A DNA stretch of 64,000 bases from Natronocella acetinitrilica (lineage in GTDB: Bacteria; Pseudomonadota; Gammaproteobacteria; Nitrococcales; Aquisalimonadaceae). Shown here in pieces: positions 28,008 through 37,697 of this stretch. The stretch covers positions 62,001 through 126,000 of the forward strand of contig NZ_JALJXV010000001.1 of NCBI RefSeq assembly GCF_024170285.1. The letters are read 5' to 3'. The notes below the pieces were generated by a model, which made no database searches, was not told the origin of the DNA, and was given only the letters and a program-made list of their open reading frames with translations. The position numbers and the translations under genes are program-made. Within the stretch, counting starts at the first letter, position 1. Each line of letters starts with the position of its first letter.

Positions 28008-29063
28008 ATGAGCAACGTGGACAACGCAACGACGCACCGGAGCTGGGCGCGCCATACGCTGGTACTTGGCGGTGCACTCGTGCTGATGAGTGTCGCGCTC
28101 TGGTTCGGCTGGCTGAGTCTGGCCTCCCATCAGCTGAGTGTGGGCGCCCAGATGCTGCGGGAGGATGAAACCGAACTACCAGACGACATTCCGCCCTTGC
28201 CCTCGGAGTTGACCTACGGAGAGCGGGCTGACCTGCTGCCAAGCATGATCGAACTTCCGGCGGCGTCGGCAGATGAAATCGAGCGCATCTTCGACGCACT
28301 TGAATTCGCCTGGCCGCCCGAGGGTCCTGTGCCGGCAGTGGCGATCATGACTTTCCCGCAAGCCATGGATGAGCTGGAGGTGGAGCGCCGCAAGGCCCTG
28401 TTCTTCCGCAGCCTGCTACCCATGATCATGGCCGAGAACCAGCGCATGCTGGAAACCCGGCAGCGTGTGGAGGAGATGCTCGCTCAAGGCATGATCGCCG
28501 AGGAATCGTCCGACTACCGCGCCCTGGCCACCCTGGGGCAGCGGTTTCGCGTCGACGGTGACCCCAACGACGACGCTTTTCGCGAGTCTCTGCTACGCCG
28601 TATCGATGCCGTGCCGGTGGACATGGCCCTGGCTCAGGCCGCCAACGAAAGCGGCTGGGGAACCTCACGGTTTACCCGCGAGGCAAACAATCTGTTCGGC
28701 GTGTGGACCTGGCAGCCGGACCAGGGCCTGGTACCAGAGCAGCGAGCCGAGGGGGCGACCCATCGGGTGCGCATCTTCCCCAACCTGCAGGCTTCAGTGC
28801 GCAACTACGTCTACACCATCAACGTGGGCGATGCCTATCACGAATTTCGCCTGATGCGGGCGCAGGCACGCGGTGCCGACGCTGTCCCGCGTGGCGAGCA
28901 ACTGGCCACCACGCTGACCAATTATTCCGAGCGAGGCGAGGACTACGTCGCGGAAATCCAATCGATGATTCGTTACAACAGTCTCAACGATCTGGATGAA
29001 ACGCTGGAATTATGGCCGGCAGACAATACGGTCATCCTCCAAACCGAGAGCGATGGCATGTAG
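28008..29063 (+). CDS. Bax-like membrane-anchored glucosaminidase domain protein
   Basis: A 351-residue protein with one N-terminal membrane anchor (~residues 17-40) and a C-terminal GH73-like N-acetylglucosaminidase domain (~200-335). The catalytic Glu lies in AQAANESGWGTSRFTREANNLFG, followed by SVRNYVYTINVGDAYHEFR. It resembles E. coli Bax and should hydrolyse glycan strands in the periplasm. A weak AAGAGG precedes the ATG. It lies upstream of another wall hydrolase gene, separated by 133 bp. Confidence 0.88.
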   Translation: MSNVDNATTHRSWARHTLVLGGALVLMSVALWFGWLSLASHQLSVGAQMLREDETELPDDIPPLPSELTYGERADLLPSMIELPAASADEIERIFDALEFAWPPEGPVPAVAIMTFPQAMDELEVERRKALFFRSLLPMIMAENQRMLETRQRVEEMLAQGMIAEESSDYRALATLGQRFRVDGDPNDDAFRESLLRRIDAVPVDMALAQAANESGWGTSRFTREANNLFGVWTWQPDQGLVPEQRAEGATHRVRIFPNLQASVRNYVYTINVGDAYHEFRLMRAQARGADAVPRGEQLATTLTNYSERGEDYVAEIQSMIRYNSLNDLDETLELWPADNTVILQTESDGM

Positions 29064-29196
29064 CCAAAAGCCAACAGTTCCAGTATTTTGCAAAACATTT
29101 GTGCTTGAGCGCTAAAGAGCCCTGATATAGGGTTACAGCCAGCATACGGATCCCGCGCCTAGCCAGCACGGAGCGAAGCGCGCCGGAGGAGTCATT

Positions 29197-30903
29197 TTGC
29201 GACCACCACGACTGACCGATCTCGATTTCAAAGACTCCTCGCGGCGGCGCGGACCGGTTCAGCGCCTCGTCACAAATCGCAGAAAACCCGTCTTCATCGC
29301 GGTCGCAGTGGCCGCCGCCGGCATGCTGGCCCTGGCCATGACGCCAGGTGAACAGGCGGCCATCAGTATCGAGGAGACGGCGGCCACACCATCCGCCAGC
29401 CCGACACACCCTGCGGAATCCACGCGAACATCGCTGCCGCTGGAGCTGCCTGCACTGAACGGCGAGCACTTGACCGCGCTGCCCGCCGCAAGCAACGGAT
29501 CGACGGAAGACAAGCGGGTTGATGACAAGCCGCAGGAACATCACGCCAACGGCCGGGCCGACTACGACGATGGCAACGATTCGGGCTTCTGGCCTGTATC
29601 ACTGAGATTGCGTCGCGCTGACGAGGCCCAGCGAGAAGTTGCCGTGCCACGGCCGATGGAAAATGGCGCGTCTGATGCGGGCAACGGCTGGGCCGGAATG
29701 CAGGCCTGGATGGAGCCTTTCCTGCCGTTCGTTGCAGACCCGTCCGTGGACGCAATCGTCTCCGAACTCGCCGCGCGCCTGCCACCGCCGGAAGAAAGTT
29801 TCGAGCGCGTGGAGGTGCGGCGTGGCGACAGCCTGGCAGCGATTTTCTCCCGGGCGGGGCTGAGCGCGGCGGAGCTGCATCGGGTGGTCAACGCCGATGA
29901 TCAGGCGAAGGCTCTCACCCGGATCTACCCCGGCGACGAGATTCTGTTCCGCCTTCACGACGAAGGCGGGCTGGCCGCCTTGCGTTACAAGCTCGACAAC
30001 ACCCGCACCCTGCAGATCGACCGGGATGAGGACGGCGGGTTCGCGGTTAGCGTGCATGAGGAAGTGCTGGAGACACGCCAGCTGCAGGCAGCCGGCACCA
30101 TCGACCGGTCCCTTTACCTATCCGGCCGGCGCGCCGGCCTGTCAAACCGCCACATCATGGAGTTGATGACCATTTTCGAATGGCAGGTGGACTTCAACCG
30201 GGATATCCGGGGCGGCGATGCGTTTTCCATCATCTACGAAGCAGAATTCCTGAACGGCGAGAAGGTCCGCGATGGCCGCATCCTGGCCGCGACTTTCATC
30301 AACCGCGGGCGACGCCACGAAGCGGTGTTCTACGAGGATCCGGACGGCAACCGCGGTTACTACGGGCCCAACGGCGAGAACCTGCGCAAGGCCTTCATCC
30401 GGCGCCCGGTGCAGAATGCCCGCATCAGCTCCAGCTTTGATCGCAATCGCAAGCATCCGGTGCTCGGGGTCCGCCGCCCCCATCTCGGCACCGACTTTGC
30501 CGCACCGACGGGTACGCCGATCATGGCCAGTGGCAACGGTCGCGTGGTGCATGTGGGTCGCCGCGGGGGCTACGGCCACACCGTGGTCATTCAACACACC
30601 AACCAGATCCGTACGCTGTACGCGCACATGTCCCGCTACGCCAACGGCCTGCGCAATGGTTCCCGGGTAGAGCAGGGGCAGGTGATCGGCTACGTGGGCG
30701 CCACCGGTCTCGCCACCGGGCCACACCTGCACTACGAGTTCAAGGTCAACGGCGCGCACCAGAACCCGATGTCCGTGAATCTGCCCAACGGCGAACCGGT
30801 GTCGAGTCAGTATATCGCCGACTTCCGCTCCCAGACCGGCAACATGCTCGCCCAGCTGCAGGAAATGACCAACAGCCAGCTGGCACTGCTAAGCGACGAC
30901 TGA
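29197..30903 (+). CDS. mepM: M23 murein DD-endopeptidase, MepM-like
   Basis: A 568-residue bitopic protein. It has a short cytoplasmic basic N-terminus, one membrane segment (~residues 31-47), a disordered linker (~50-190), a LysM/OapA-like domain (~200-260, VEVRRGDSLAAIF) and a C-terminal LytM domain. The LytM zinc motifs are HLGTDFAAP (~residue 428) and HLHYEF (~509). It cleaves 4-3 crosslinks to allow wall insertion. The start is a TTG at 29197, accepted because GGAGGAG sits five bases upstream and no ATG alternative fits. That RBS is complementary over 8 nt to the candidate small RNA at 41142-41249. Confidence 0.92.
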   Translation: MRPPRLTDLDFKDSSRRRGPVQRLVTNRRKPVFIAVAVAAAGMLALAMTPGEQAAISIEETAATPSASPTHPAESTRTSLPLELPALNGEHLTALPAASNGSTEDKRVDDKPQEHHANGRADYDDGNDSGFWPVSLRLRRADEAQREVAVPRPMENGASDAGNGWAGMQAWMEPFLPFVADPSVDAIVSELAARLPPPEESFERVEVRRGDSLAAIFSRAGLSAAELHRVVNADDQAKALTRIYPGDEILFRLHDEGGLAALRYKLDNTRTLQIDRDEDGGFAVSVHEEVLETRQLQAAGTIDRSLYLSGRRAGLSNRHIMELMTIFEWQVDFNRDIRGGDAFSIIYEAEFLNGEKVRDGRILAATFINRGRRHEAVFYEDPDGNRGYYGPNGENLRKAFIRRPVQNARISSSFDRNRKHPVLGVRRPHLGTDFAAPTGTPIMASGNGRVVHVGRRGGYGHTVVIQHTNQIRTLYAHMSRYANGLRNGSRVEQGQVIGYVGATGLATGPHLHYEFKVNGAHQNPMSVNLPNGEPVSSQYIADFRSQTGNMLAQLQEMTNSQLALLSDD

Positions 30904-30907
30904 ACTC

Positions 30908-31822
30908 GTGACCACGCCGCGCGCTGCCCTGCTGTTCGCAGTGGTCGTGGTCCTCTGGGGTATTAACTGGCCCATCATGAAGGTGGCACTGGAAATGGTG
31001 TCACCGCTGACCTTTGTATCCCTGCGCCTGTTGAGCGGCCTGCTCAGCGTCATGGTCATTGCCTACCTGCTGGGCGATCTGCGCCTGCCGCACCGACGTG
31101 ACTGGCCCATGGTGATCGTGGTGGGTGTACTGCAGATGGCCGGCTATCTGGCCCTGGTCAGCATGGCACTCCAGACGGTGCCGGCAGGCCGATCCGCCAT
31201 ACTCGGCTACACCATGTCGGTCTGGGTCGCCCCCATGAGTGTGTTGATCCTGGGGGAAACCCTGGGCTACTTGCGGGCCCTGGGCGTCGCTGCCGGCCTG
31301 CTTGGCGTGCTGGTGATGCTGAGCCCCTGGGGCTTTGACTGGTCCACACCCGGCATGGTCGCCGGACACCTGATGCTGCTGCTTGGCGCCCTGGGCTGGG
31401 CGCTTGCCATCGTGATGGTCCGGGCGCGGGGTCAGAAGGGCTCTCCACTGGCCCTGGCGCCCTGGCAGTTTCTTGCCGGCCTCATCTGCATTGTTCCACT
31501 GACTTTGTGGTTCGAAGGCTGGCAACCAGTGCCCTGGCAACACGCCGGATTCATCGCCATCCTCATCTACAACGGCCCGATCACGGCAGGCTTCGGCTTC
31601 TGGGCCATGCTGACGGTCACCCGCTACCTGCCCGCCGTGACAACCTCCGTCGGGGCGCTGGGCGTGCCGGCGGTGGGCCTGGTGGCCGCGAGCCTGTCCC
31701 TTGGCGAGACCATCACCCTGAACAGCCTTGCAGGCCTCGGGCTCATCGTTCTGGGCGTCTACCTGGTTGCCACTGCCGGGCTGCGGGAACACCGCCGTCG
31801 TTTCAGCAGTCCAAGCGACTAA
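30908..31822 (+). CDS. EamA-family (DMT superfamily) transporter
   Basis: A 304-residue protein with ten predicted membrane helices in two EamA repeats. The repeats start near FAVVVVLWGINWPIMK and MLLLGALGWALAIVMVRARG, and the first half ends VLILGETLGYLRALGV. DMT carriers export amino acids, nucleobases or other metabolites; the substrate cannot be read from sequence. The GTG start at 30908 lies four bases after the mepM stop. Confidence 0.9.
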   Translation: MTTPRAALLFAVVVVLWGINWPIMKVALEMVSPLTFVSLRLLSGLLSVMVIAYLLGDLRLPHRRDWPMVIVVGVLQMAGYLALVSMALQTVPAGRSAILGYTMSVWVAPMSVLILGETLGYLRALGVAAGLLGVLVMLSPWGFDWSTPGMVAGHLMLLLGALGWALAIVMVRARGQKGSPLALAPWQFLAGLICIVPLTLWFEGWQPVPWQHAGFIAILIYNGPITAGFGFWAMLTVTRYLPAVTTSVGALGVPAVGLVAASLSLGETITLNSLAGLGLIVLGVYLVATAGLREHRRRFSSPSD

Positions 31823-31836
31823 TCGTCGTCAGGGAT

Positions 31837-32388
31837 ATGGCCGTGGTGATCCGTCTGCTCTTGCTCTTGCTGCCCGTCGGCCTGCTGCTCGGCTGTGCCG
31901 CCATCCCGGCAGCCGTGGAGGCGCCACCCGACGACGACGCCCCCGGCCTTGCCGCGGCGGCACGGGATGCGGACACCCATCGCGGCAAGCGTATCCGCTG
32001 GGGTGGTACCATCGCCGGAGTCGAAAACCGCACTGACCAGACGCTGGTGGAAGTCGTCTTCAGACCGCTGGACCGGGACAGCCGACCCCGGACCACCGAT
32101 ACCAGCGACGGCCGTTTCCTTGCAGTCATTCCCGGCTTTGTTGATCCGGCGATCTACGAGCAGGGGCGGGACATCACCGTGTCCGGCCACCTGGACGGTG
32201 CGACGCGGCGGCAGGTTGGCGACTACCGCTACAACTACCCGCGAGTGCAGGTAGAAGGTCATCACCTCTGGCCGAAGCCGGTGCTGGTCTATCGGGAGCC
32301 ACCACCCTATGGCTGGCATGACCCCTGGTACCGCCCCTGGTGGGATGACCCCTGGCACCCCCATTATCGCCCGTTCAGACGCTGGTAG
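31837..32388 (+). CDS. Slp-family outer-membrane lipoprotein with a Trp/His/Pro-rich tail
   Basis: A 183-residue Slp (starvation-inducible lipoprotein) family member. It has a signal peptide with lipobox LLLGC (Cys ~residue 19), then the Slp core GKRIRWGGTIAGVENR...PLDRDSRPRTTDTSDGRFL. The C-terminal ~30 residues are exceptionally rich in Trp, His, Pro, Tyr and Arg (YGWHDPWYRPW, HPHYRPFRRW), unlike the neighbouring paralogue. The start could be ATG 31837 or a GTG two codons later. It is the first of two tandem slp genes. Confidence 0.88.
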   Translation: MAVVIRLLLLLLPVGLLLGCAAIPAAVEAPPDDDAPGLAAAARDADTHRGKRIRWGGTIAGVENRTDQTLVEVVFRPLDRDSRPRTTDTSDGRFLAVIPGFVDPAIYEQGRDITVSGHLDGATRRQVGDYRYNYPRVQVEGHHLWPKPVLVYREPPPYGWHDPWYRPWWDDPWHPHYRPFRRW

Positions 32389-32394
32389 GCCGAC

Positions 32395-32901
32395 ATGCTA
32401 AACCGTTACGCATTGATTCTGATCGGAACGAGCCTGATCGCGCTGCTGCTTACCGGCTGCGCCAGCGGCCCGGGGCTGTCCCGGGAGGAAGGGCTGAACA
32501 CCACGCTGATTGCCTCCCAGGCCGCCCGTGATGGCGCTATCGGGGATCGCGTGGTCTGGGGCGGGCGGGTCATCGACAATCGCAGCCTGGAGGACGGCAG
32601 CCTGCTGGAGGTGCTCGCCTACCCTCTCAACCGCAACGAGGAACCGCGTACCGACACCAGCGCCCAGGGCCGGTTTCTGGTCCGGGAATCCGACTTTCTC
32701 GAACCGGAGGACTACCGTGCCGGGCGCATGATCACGGTGCGGGGAGAGATCGTCGAGATCGTATCCGGACAGATCGGCGAGGCCGATTACCGATTTCCCG
32801 TGATCGAGCCCGACGCCCTGCACCTATGGCCCGCCCGTGGGGCGACTGCACCCGCTGAACCCCGAGTGCGGTTCGGCGTCGGCGTGATGATATCCCGCTG
32901 A
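32395..32901 (+). CDS. Slp-family outer-membrane lipoprotein
   Basis: A 168-residue paralogue of the preceding gene. It has lipobox LLLTGC (Cys ~residue 22) and the Slp pattern GDRVVWGGRVIDNRSLEDGSLLEVLAYPLNR with RTDTSAQGRFL, and it lacks the Trp/His-rich tail. The two genes are 6 bp apart in the same orientation and most likely arose by duplication. Slp proteins are outer-membrane lipoproteins induced on carbon starvation or acid stress in E. coli; their function is undefined. Confidence 0.88.
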   Translation: MLNRYALILIGTSLIALLLTGCASGPGLSREEGLNTTLIASQAARDGAIGDRVVWGGRVIDNRSLEDGSLLEVLAYPLNRNEEPRTDTSAQGRFLVRESDFLEPEDYRAGRMITVRGEIVEIVSGQIGEADYRFPVIEPDALHLWPARGATAPAEPRVRFGVGVMISR

Positions 32902-32987
32902 GGACTCCCGATGACCGGAAACCTGCTCCGGTGTATGGTGAGGGCCGAGTCGCAGCAATCGACCCACCGGGAGCCAACAGAACAGCC

Positions 32988-35312
32988 ATGACCGAAACAC
33001 TGACCCGGCGCATCGCGGACGAGTTGACCGTGCGCCCGCAACAGGTACAGGCAGCCGTCGACCTGCTGGACGGCGGCGCCACGGTGCCCTTCATCGCCCG
33101 CTATCGCAAAGAGGCCACTGGTGGCCTGGACGATACCCAGCTCCGCCAGCTTGAGGAGCGACTTGGTTACCTGCGCGAACTCGAGGAACGCCGGCGGACG
33201 GTGCTCGAGCAGATCGGGGAACAGGGCAAGCTCACCCCGGAACTGGAGCGGGCCGTGCGCAGTGCCGACACCAAGCAACGGCTTGAGGACCTTTACCTGC
33301 CCTACCGAAAGAAGCGGCGGACCCGCGGCCAGATCGCCCGGGAGGCCGGACTGGAGCCCCTGGTTGATCTGCTGCTGTCGCAACCGGACATCAAGCCCAC
33401 TAGCGCCGCCGGCGACTACCTGGCACCTGATCATGGCTTTGCGGATGCCGATGCGGTACTGGAGGGTGCCAGGCACCTGCTCGCCGAGCGCATCGCCGAA
33501 TCGGCGGACCTGGTGGGTGAACTCCGTGATTTGGTGCTACGACACGGCGTGCTCCGTTCGGAAGTCGTTCCCGAGCAACGTGAGGCGGGCGCAAAGTTCT
33601 CCGACTATTTCGATTACAGCGAGAAACTGCAGCGCATACCCTCGCATCGGGCGCTGGCCCTGTTCCGCGGTCGCCGCGAGGGCGTGTTGCGGCTCATTCT
33701 CGAAGCCGGAACCGATGCGAGCGTTGCCGACGACTGCCAGGCACGGGTCGCCCGTCATGCAGGAATCGAACAACGGGGACGTGCAGCCGATAACTGGCTG
33801 GCCGGCGTCGCCCGCTTCACCTGGCGTATCAAGCTCTTCACGCGCCTCGAAACAGACCTGCTGGGCGTATTGCGGGAACAGGCGGAGCATGAGGCCATCG
33901 ACGTGTTCGCCCGCAACCTGAAGGATCTCCTGCTGGCATCCCCGGCAGGACCGCGCTGCGTGATGGGTATCGACCCGGGTATCCGCACCGGTTGCAAGGT
34001 GGCGGTGGTAGACGCCACCGGCAAGGTGGTGGAAACGGCGACCATCTATCCGCTCCCTCCCCGCAAGGCCTGGGATGAATCCATCGCCGTGCTGGCGGCG
34101 CTTTGCGAACGTCACGGTGTTGAACTGGTCGCCATCGGCAATGGCACCGGCTCTCGTGAGACTGACAAGCTGGTGGCAGACCTCAGCAAGCGCCATGGCG
34201 CGCTTCGCCTGACCTGGATGATGGTATCCGAGGCGGGTGCCTCGGTGTATTCCGCGTCGGAACTTGCCGCCCGGGAATTCCCCGAACTGGACGTCTCTCT
34301 GCGGGGCGCCGTCTCCATTGCCCGACGACTGCAGGACCCCCTGGCGGAACTGGTCAAGATCGACCCCAAGGCCATCGGTGTCGGCCAGTACCAGCACGAC
34401 GTCAGTCAGAGCCGTCTGGCACGCAGCCTGGAGGCGGTGGTGGAAGACTGCGTGAACGCCGTGGGCGTCGACCTGAACACCGCTTCGGCGGCACTGCTGC
34501 GGCGTGTTTCCGGGCTCAGCGAGACATTGGCGGAAAACCTGGTTGCCCACCGGGACGCCCACGGGCCGTTCCCGAACCGGGCGGCACTGAAGCAGGTCCC
34601 GCGCCTGGGTGAGAAAACATTCGAACAGGCAGCCGGGTTTCTGCGCATCCGTGGCGGCACGCAGCCACTGGATGCATCCGCCGTGCATCCCGAAGCCTAT
34701 CCCCTGGTGAAGCGCCTGCTAAAGATCAGCGGCCGAAGGCTGGAGCAGGTCATCGGTGACCGTCAGTTCCTGCAATCGGTGAATGCGGCGGACTACACCG
34801 ACAACCGCTTTGGCGAACCCACCGTGCGGGACATTCTCAGCGAACTGGAAAAACCCGGCCGCGATCCGCGCCCTGAGTTCCGTACCGCAAGCTTCCGCGA
34901 CGGCGTGGAAAAGCCGGAAGACCTGGAACCCGGGATGATCCTCGAGGGCGTGGTGACCAACGTCACCAACTTCGGCGCCTTCGTGGACGTCGGCGTGCAT
35001 CAGGATGGGCTGGTCCACATCTCCGCCCTGTCCGATCGTTTCGTCAAGGACCCACGGGAGATCACCCGCTCCGGCGACGTGGTCAAGGTCAAGGTAATGG
35101 AGGTGGACCTCAAGCGCCGTCGTATCGGACTCAGCATGCGCCTGCAGGACGCCCTGCCCGGAGACCGGAAGACGCACGAGGGCAACGCGGCGCGCAAGGA
35201 TCAGGTGCGGCGCGACAAGCCAGGGAAGCCGGCGGACCGTGGCCGTGACAAAGCGGCGGCTGCCCAGCAGGGCGCCCTGGCGGCGGCGTTCTCCCAGGCC
35301 AAGAAGCGATAG
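32988..35312 (+). CDS. tex: Tex, S1-domain RNA-binding transcription accessory protein
   Basis: A 774-residue Tex homologue. Domain order is an N-terminal helical region (PFIARYRKEATGGLDDTQLRQLEERL), a YqgF/RNase H-like domain (~325-450, MGIDPGIRTGCKVAVVD), helix-hairpin-helix repeats (~490-560, LNTASAALLRRVSGLS) and a C-terminal S1 domain (~645-715, GAFVDVGVHQDGLVHIS). It binds nucleic acid and is linked to toxin expression and transcription in Bordetella. The ATG at 32988 is used. The charged Lys/Arg/Ala tail after S1 is usual. Confidence 0.96.
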   Translation: MTETLTRRIADELTVRPQQVQAAVDLLDGGATVPFIARYRKEATGGLDDTQLRQLEERLGYLRELEERRRTVLEQIGEQGKLTPELERAVRSADTKQRLEDLYLPYRKKRRTRGQIAREAGLEPLVDLLLSQPDIKPTSAAGDYLAPDHGFADADAVLEGARHLLAERIAESADLVGELRDLVLRHGVLRSEVVPEQREAGAKFSDYFDYSEKLQRIPSHRALALFRGRREGVLRLILEAGTDASVADDCQARVARHAGIEQRGRAADNWLAGVARFTWRIKLFTRLETDLLGVLREQAEHEAIDVFARNLKDLLLASPAGPRCVMGIDPGIRTGCKVAVVDATGKVVETATIYPLPPRKAWDESIAVLAALCERHGVELVAIGNGTGSRETDKLVADLSKRHGALRLTWMMVSEAGASVYSASELAAREFPELDVSLRGAVSIARRLQDPLAELVKIDPKAIGVGQYQHDVSQSRLARSLEAVVEDCVNAVGVDLNTASAALLRRVSGLSETLAENLVAHRDAHGPFPNRAALKQVPRLGEKTFEQAAGFLRIRGGTQPLDASAVHPEAYPLVKRLLKISGRRLEQVIGDRQFLQSVNAADYTDNRFGEPTVRDILSELEKPGRDPRPEFRTASFRDGVEKPEDLEPGMILEGVVTNVTNFGAFVDVGVHQDGLVHISALSDRFVKDPREITRSGDVVKVKVMEVDLKRRRIGLSMRLQDALPGDRKTHEGNAARKDQVRRDKPGKPADRGRDKAAAAQQGALAAAFSQAKKR

Positions 35313-35334
35313 CGGAGATCACACCGCGAAGGCG

Positions 35335-36849
35335 TCAGGCGAGGAACAGCTCGTAGGCCGGGTTACCCGTTTCCTCGTGGTAGCGGTACTCGAGTTTCTC
35401 CAGGAATTCGGCAAAGCGCTTGCGCTGGTTCGGCGGCACCTGCACGCCAACCAGCACCCGCCCATAGGCGGCGCCATGGTTGCGATAATGGAACAGGCTG
35501 ATGTTGAAGGTCTTGCCCAGCTTGGTGAGAAACCTGAGCAGGGCCCCCGGTCGCTCCGGGAATTCGAAGCGGTATAGCACCTCGTCTTCCACCAGATTCC
35601 CGTGCCCGCCCACCATGTGACGGATATGGCCCTTGGCCAGTTCGTTTTCGGTGAGATCCAGCACGGGGTAGTCGGCGGCACGTAATTCCTCGATCAAGGC
35701 GTCCCGTTCGCTGAGGCCGTCGTTCAACTGCACGCCGACGAACACATGCGCCGTATCCGGGTCGGCATAGCGATAGTTAAACTCGGTGATTCCCCGCTGA
35801 CCGATGGTCTGGCAGAACTGCCGGAAGCTGCCGGGCCGCTCGGGAATGGTTACCGCCAGCACCGCTTCACGGTGTTCACCCACTTCGGCCCGTTCCGCCA
35901 CATGGCCGAGCCGGCTGAAATTCATGTTGGCGCCGCTGGCGATGGCGACGAACCGCTGGCCCTGAACCCCCTCGCGCTCCACGTACTTCTTGAGGCCGGC
36001 CACGGACAGGGCACCGGCGGGCTCCATCACGGTGCGGGTATCGTCGAAAATATCCTTGATGGCGGCGCAGATTTCGTCGGTGGAGACCAGGATCACCTCG
36101 TCCACGTGCTTGCGGGCGACCCGGAACGTCTCCTTGCCGATCTGGCTGACAGCGACGCCATCGGCAAACAGCCCCACCTGATCGAGCTTGACGCGACGCT
36201 GCTTGGCCAGGGCCTGGTGCAGCGTAGGGGCATCCTCCGGCTCCACACCGATGATGCGAATATCCGGGCGCAGATGCTTGATATAGACCGAGATGCCGGC
36301 GATCAGGCCACCACCACCAACACAGACGAACACCGCGTCCAGCTGCTCCGGATGCTGATGCAGGATTTCCATCCCCACCGTCCCCTGCCCCGCGATCACG
36401 TCAGGATCGTCGAAGGGGGGAATCCAGGTCATGCCGCGTTCTTCCATCAGCTTGCGGGCATGGGCGGCGGCCTCGTCGTAGCTGTCGCCGTGGAGCACCA
36501 CGCGCCCGCCAAGGCGACGCACCGCATCCACCTTGATCCGGGGCGTGGTGCGGGGCATGACGATCACCGCCTTGATGCCGAGTTCCTTGCCGGACAGCGC
36601 GACACCCTGGGCGTGATTGCCCGCCGAGGCGCAAATCACCCCCCGCGCGCGCTGTTCCTCTGACAATCGGGATATCTTGTTGTAGGCGCCCCGCAGCTTG
36701 AAGGAAAACACCGGCTGCTGGTCTTCACGCTTCAGGAATACGCTGTTGCCCAGTCGCGTGGAGAGATTCGGCGCCGGATCGAGGCTGGTGTGGCGCGCCA
36801 CATCGTAAACCCGGGCGGTGAGTATGCGTTCCAGATAGGGCTTGGTCAT
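35335..36849 (-). CDS. ilvA: Threonine ammonia-lyase, biosynthetic
   Basis: A 504-residue PLP enzyme that deaminates threonine to 2-oxobutyrate for isoleucine synthesis. The PLP lysine is in VFSFKLRGAYNKI (~residue 58), and the glycine-rich phosphate loop is VGGGGLIAG. Two ACT-like regulatory domains follow (~330-415 and ~425-500), the sites of isoleucine and valine control in the long-form enzyme. It is divergent from rpiA across 174 bp, a common gammaproteobacterial arrangement. Confidence 0.97.
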   Translation of the reverse strand: MTKPYLERILTARVYDVARHTSLDPAPNLSTRLGNSVFLKREDQQPVFSFKLRGAYNKISRLSEEQRARGVICASAGNHAQGVALSGKELGIKAVIVMPRTTPRIKVDAVRRLGGRVVLHGDSYDEAAAHARKLMEERGMTWIPPFDDPDVIAGQGTVGMEILHQHPEQLDAVFVCVGGGGLIAGISVYIKHLRPDIRIIGVEPEDAPTLHQALAKQRRVKLDQVGLFADGVAVSQIGKETFRVARKHVDEVILVSTDEICAAIKDIFDDTRTVMEPAGALSVAGLKKYVEREGVQGQRFVAIASGANMNFSRLGHVAERAEVGEHREAVLAVTIPERPGSFRQFCQTIGQRGITEFNYRYADPDTAHVFVGVQLNDGLSERDALIEELRAADYPVLDLTENELAKGHIRHMVGGHGNLVEDEVLYRFEFPERPGALLRFLTKLGKTFNISLFHYRNHGAAYGRVLVGVQVPPNQRKRFAEFLEKLEYRYHEETGNPAYELFLA

Positions 36850-37023
36850 CCGTACCTTCCGTTGCGTGCATGGAGCCCCGGTGTCTTGTTGCGAGATATT
36901 GTGCGATCCGCGGGGAAAGGCAGTAGTGTAGGGAAGCTGCGGGCTCCTTGCATCCGTGGCCCGTGTTTCAGGACGCTGAACCCGGTCGTATGATGAGCGG
37001 CATTTGCCGCCAGGAGAGTCAGC

Positions 37024-37686
37024 ATGAACGCAGACGCACAGAAAAAGGCGGCGGCAGAGGCCGCTATCGCACACCTGCCCCGCAACGGCGTGATCGGGGT
37101 GGGTACCGGCTCCACGGTCAATTACTTCATCGATGCCCTGGCGCCACTGCGTGACCAGATTCCCGCAGCGGTGTCGAGTTCCGAAGCCTCGACGGAGCGT
37201 CTCAAGCGAATCGGCATCACCGTGGAGGATCTCAACTCGGTGGCGGAGATCAAGGTGTACGTCGACGGCGCCGACGAGATCAACAAGTACCTGCAGATGA
37301 TCAAGGGCGGTGGCGGCGCCCTGACCCGGGAAAAGATCATCGCCGCAGTGAGCAAGCAGTTCATCTGCATTGCCGATCAGAGCAAGCTGGTGGGCACGCT
37401 GGGCGAATTCCCCCTGCCGGTGGAGGTGATTCCCATGGCGCGGAGTTACGTGGCCCGCCAACTGGTCAAGCTCGGTGGCCGTCCGGTATACCGGGAAGGT
37501 GTCGTCACCGACAACGGCAACGTGATCCTCGACGTGCACGGACTTCGTATCGATGAGCCACTCACGCTGGAGGAAAAGCTCAACAATATCGTCGGCGTCG
37601 TCACCAACGGGCTGTTCGCCCATCGCGCCGCCGATCTGCTGCTTTTGGGCGGCCCTGAAGGTGTACAGGAAATGCGTCGCGCCTGA
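37024..37686 (+). CDS. rpiA: Ribose-5-phosphate isomerase A
   Basis: A 220-residue RpiA interconverting ribose-5-phosphate and ribulose-5-phosphate. Motifs are [15 protein letters not shown] (phosphate loop), the catalytic-site YVDGADEIN, and [13 protein letters not shown] with the conserved Lys/Glu. AGGAG lies upstream of the ATG. It is of standard length and lies next to ilvA as in enterics. Confidence 0.97.
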   Translation: MNADAQKKAAAEAAIAHLPRNGVIGVGTGSTVNYFIDALAPLRDQIPAAVSSSEASTERLKRIGITVEDLNSVAEIKVYVDGADEINKYLQMIKGGGGALTREKIIAAVSKQFICIADQSKLVGTLGEFPLPVEVIPMARSYVARQLVKLGGRPVYREGVVTDNGNVILDVHGLRIDEPLTLEEKLNNIVGVVTNGLFAHRAADLLLLGGPEGVQEMRRA

Positions 37687-37697
37687 GGAGAACCTGA

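Noticed and set aside
29099-29131. TTGTGC/TTGAGC and TATAGG boxes upstream of mepM as a promoter
   Set aside because: Spacings are 21 and 15 nt respectively, outside the normal range; not strong enough to annotate.
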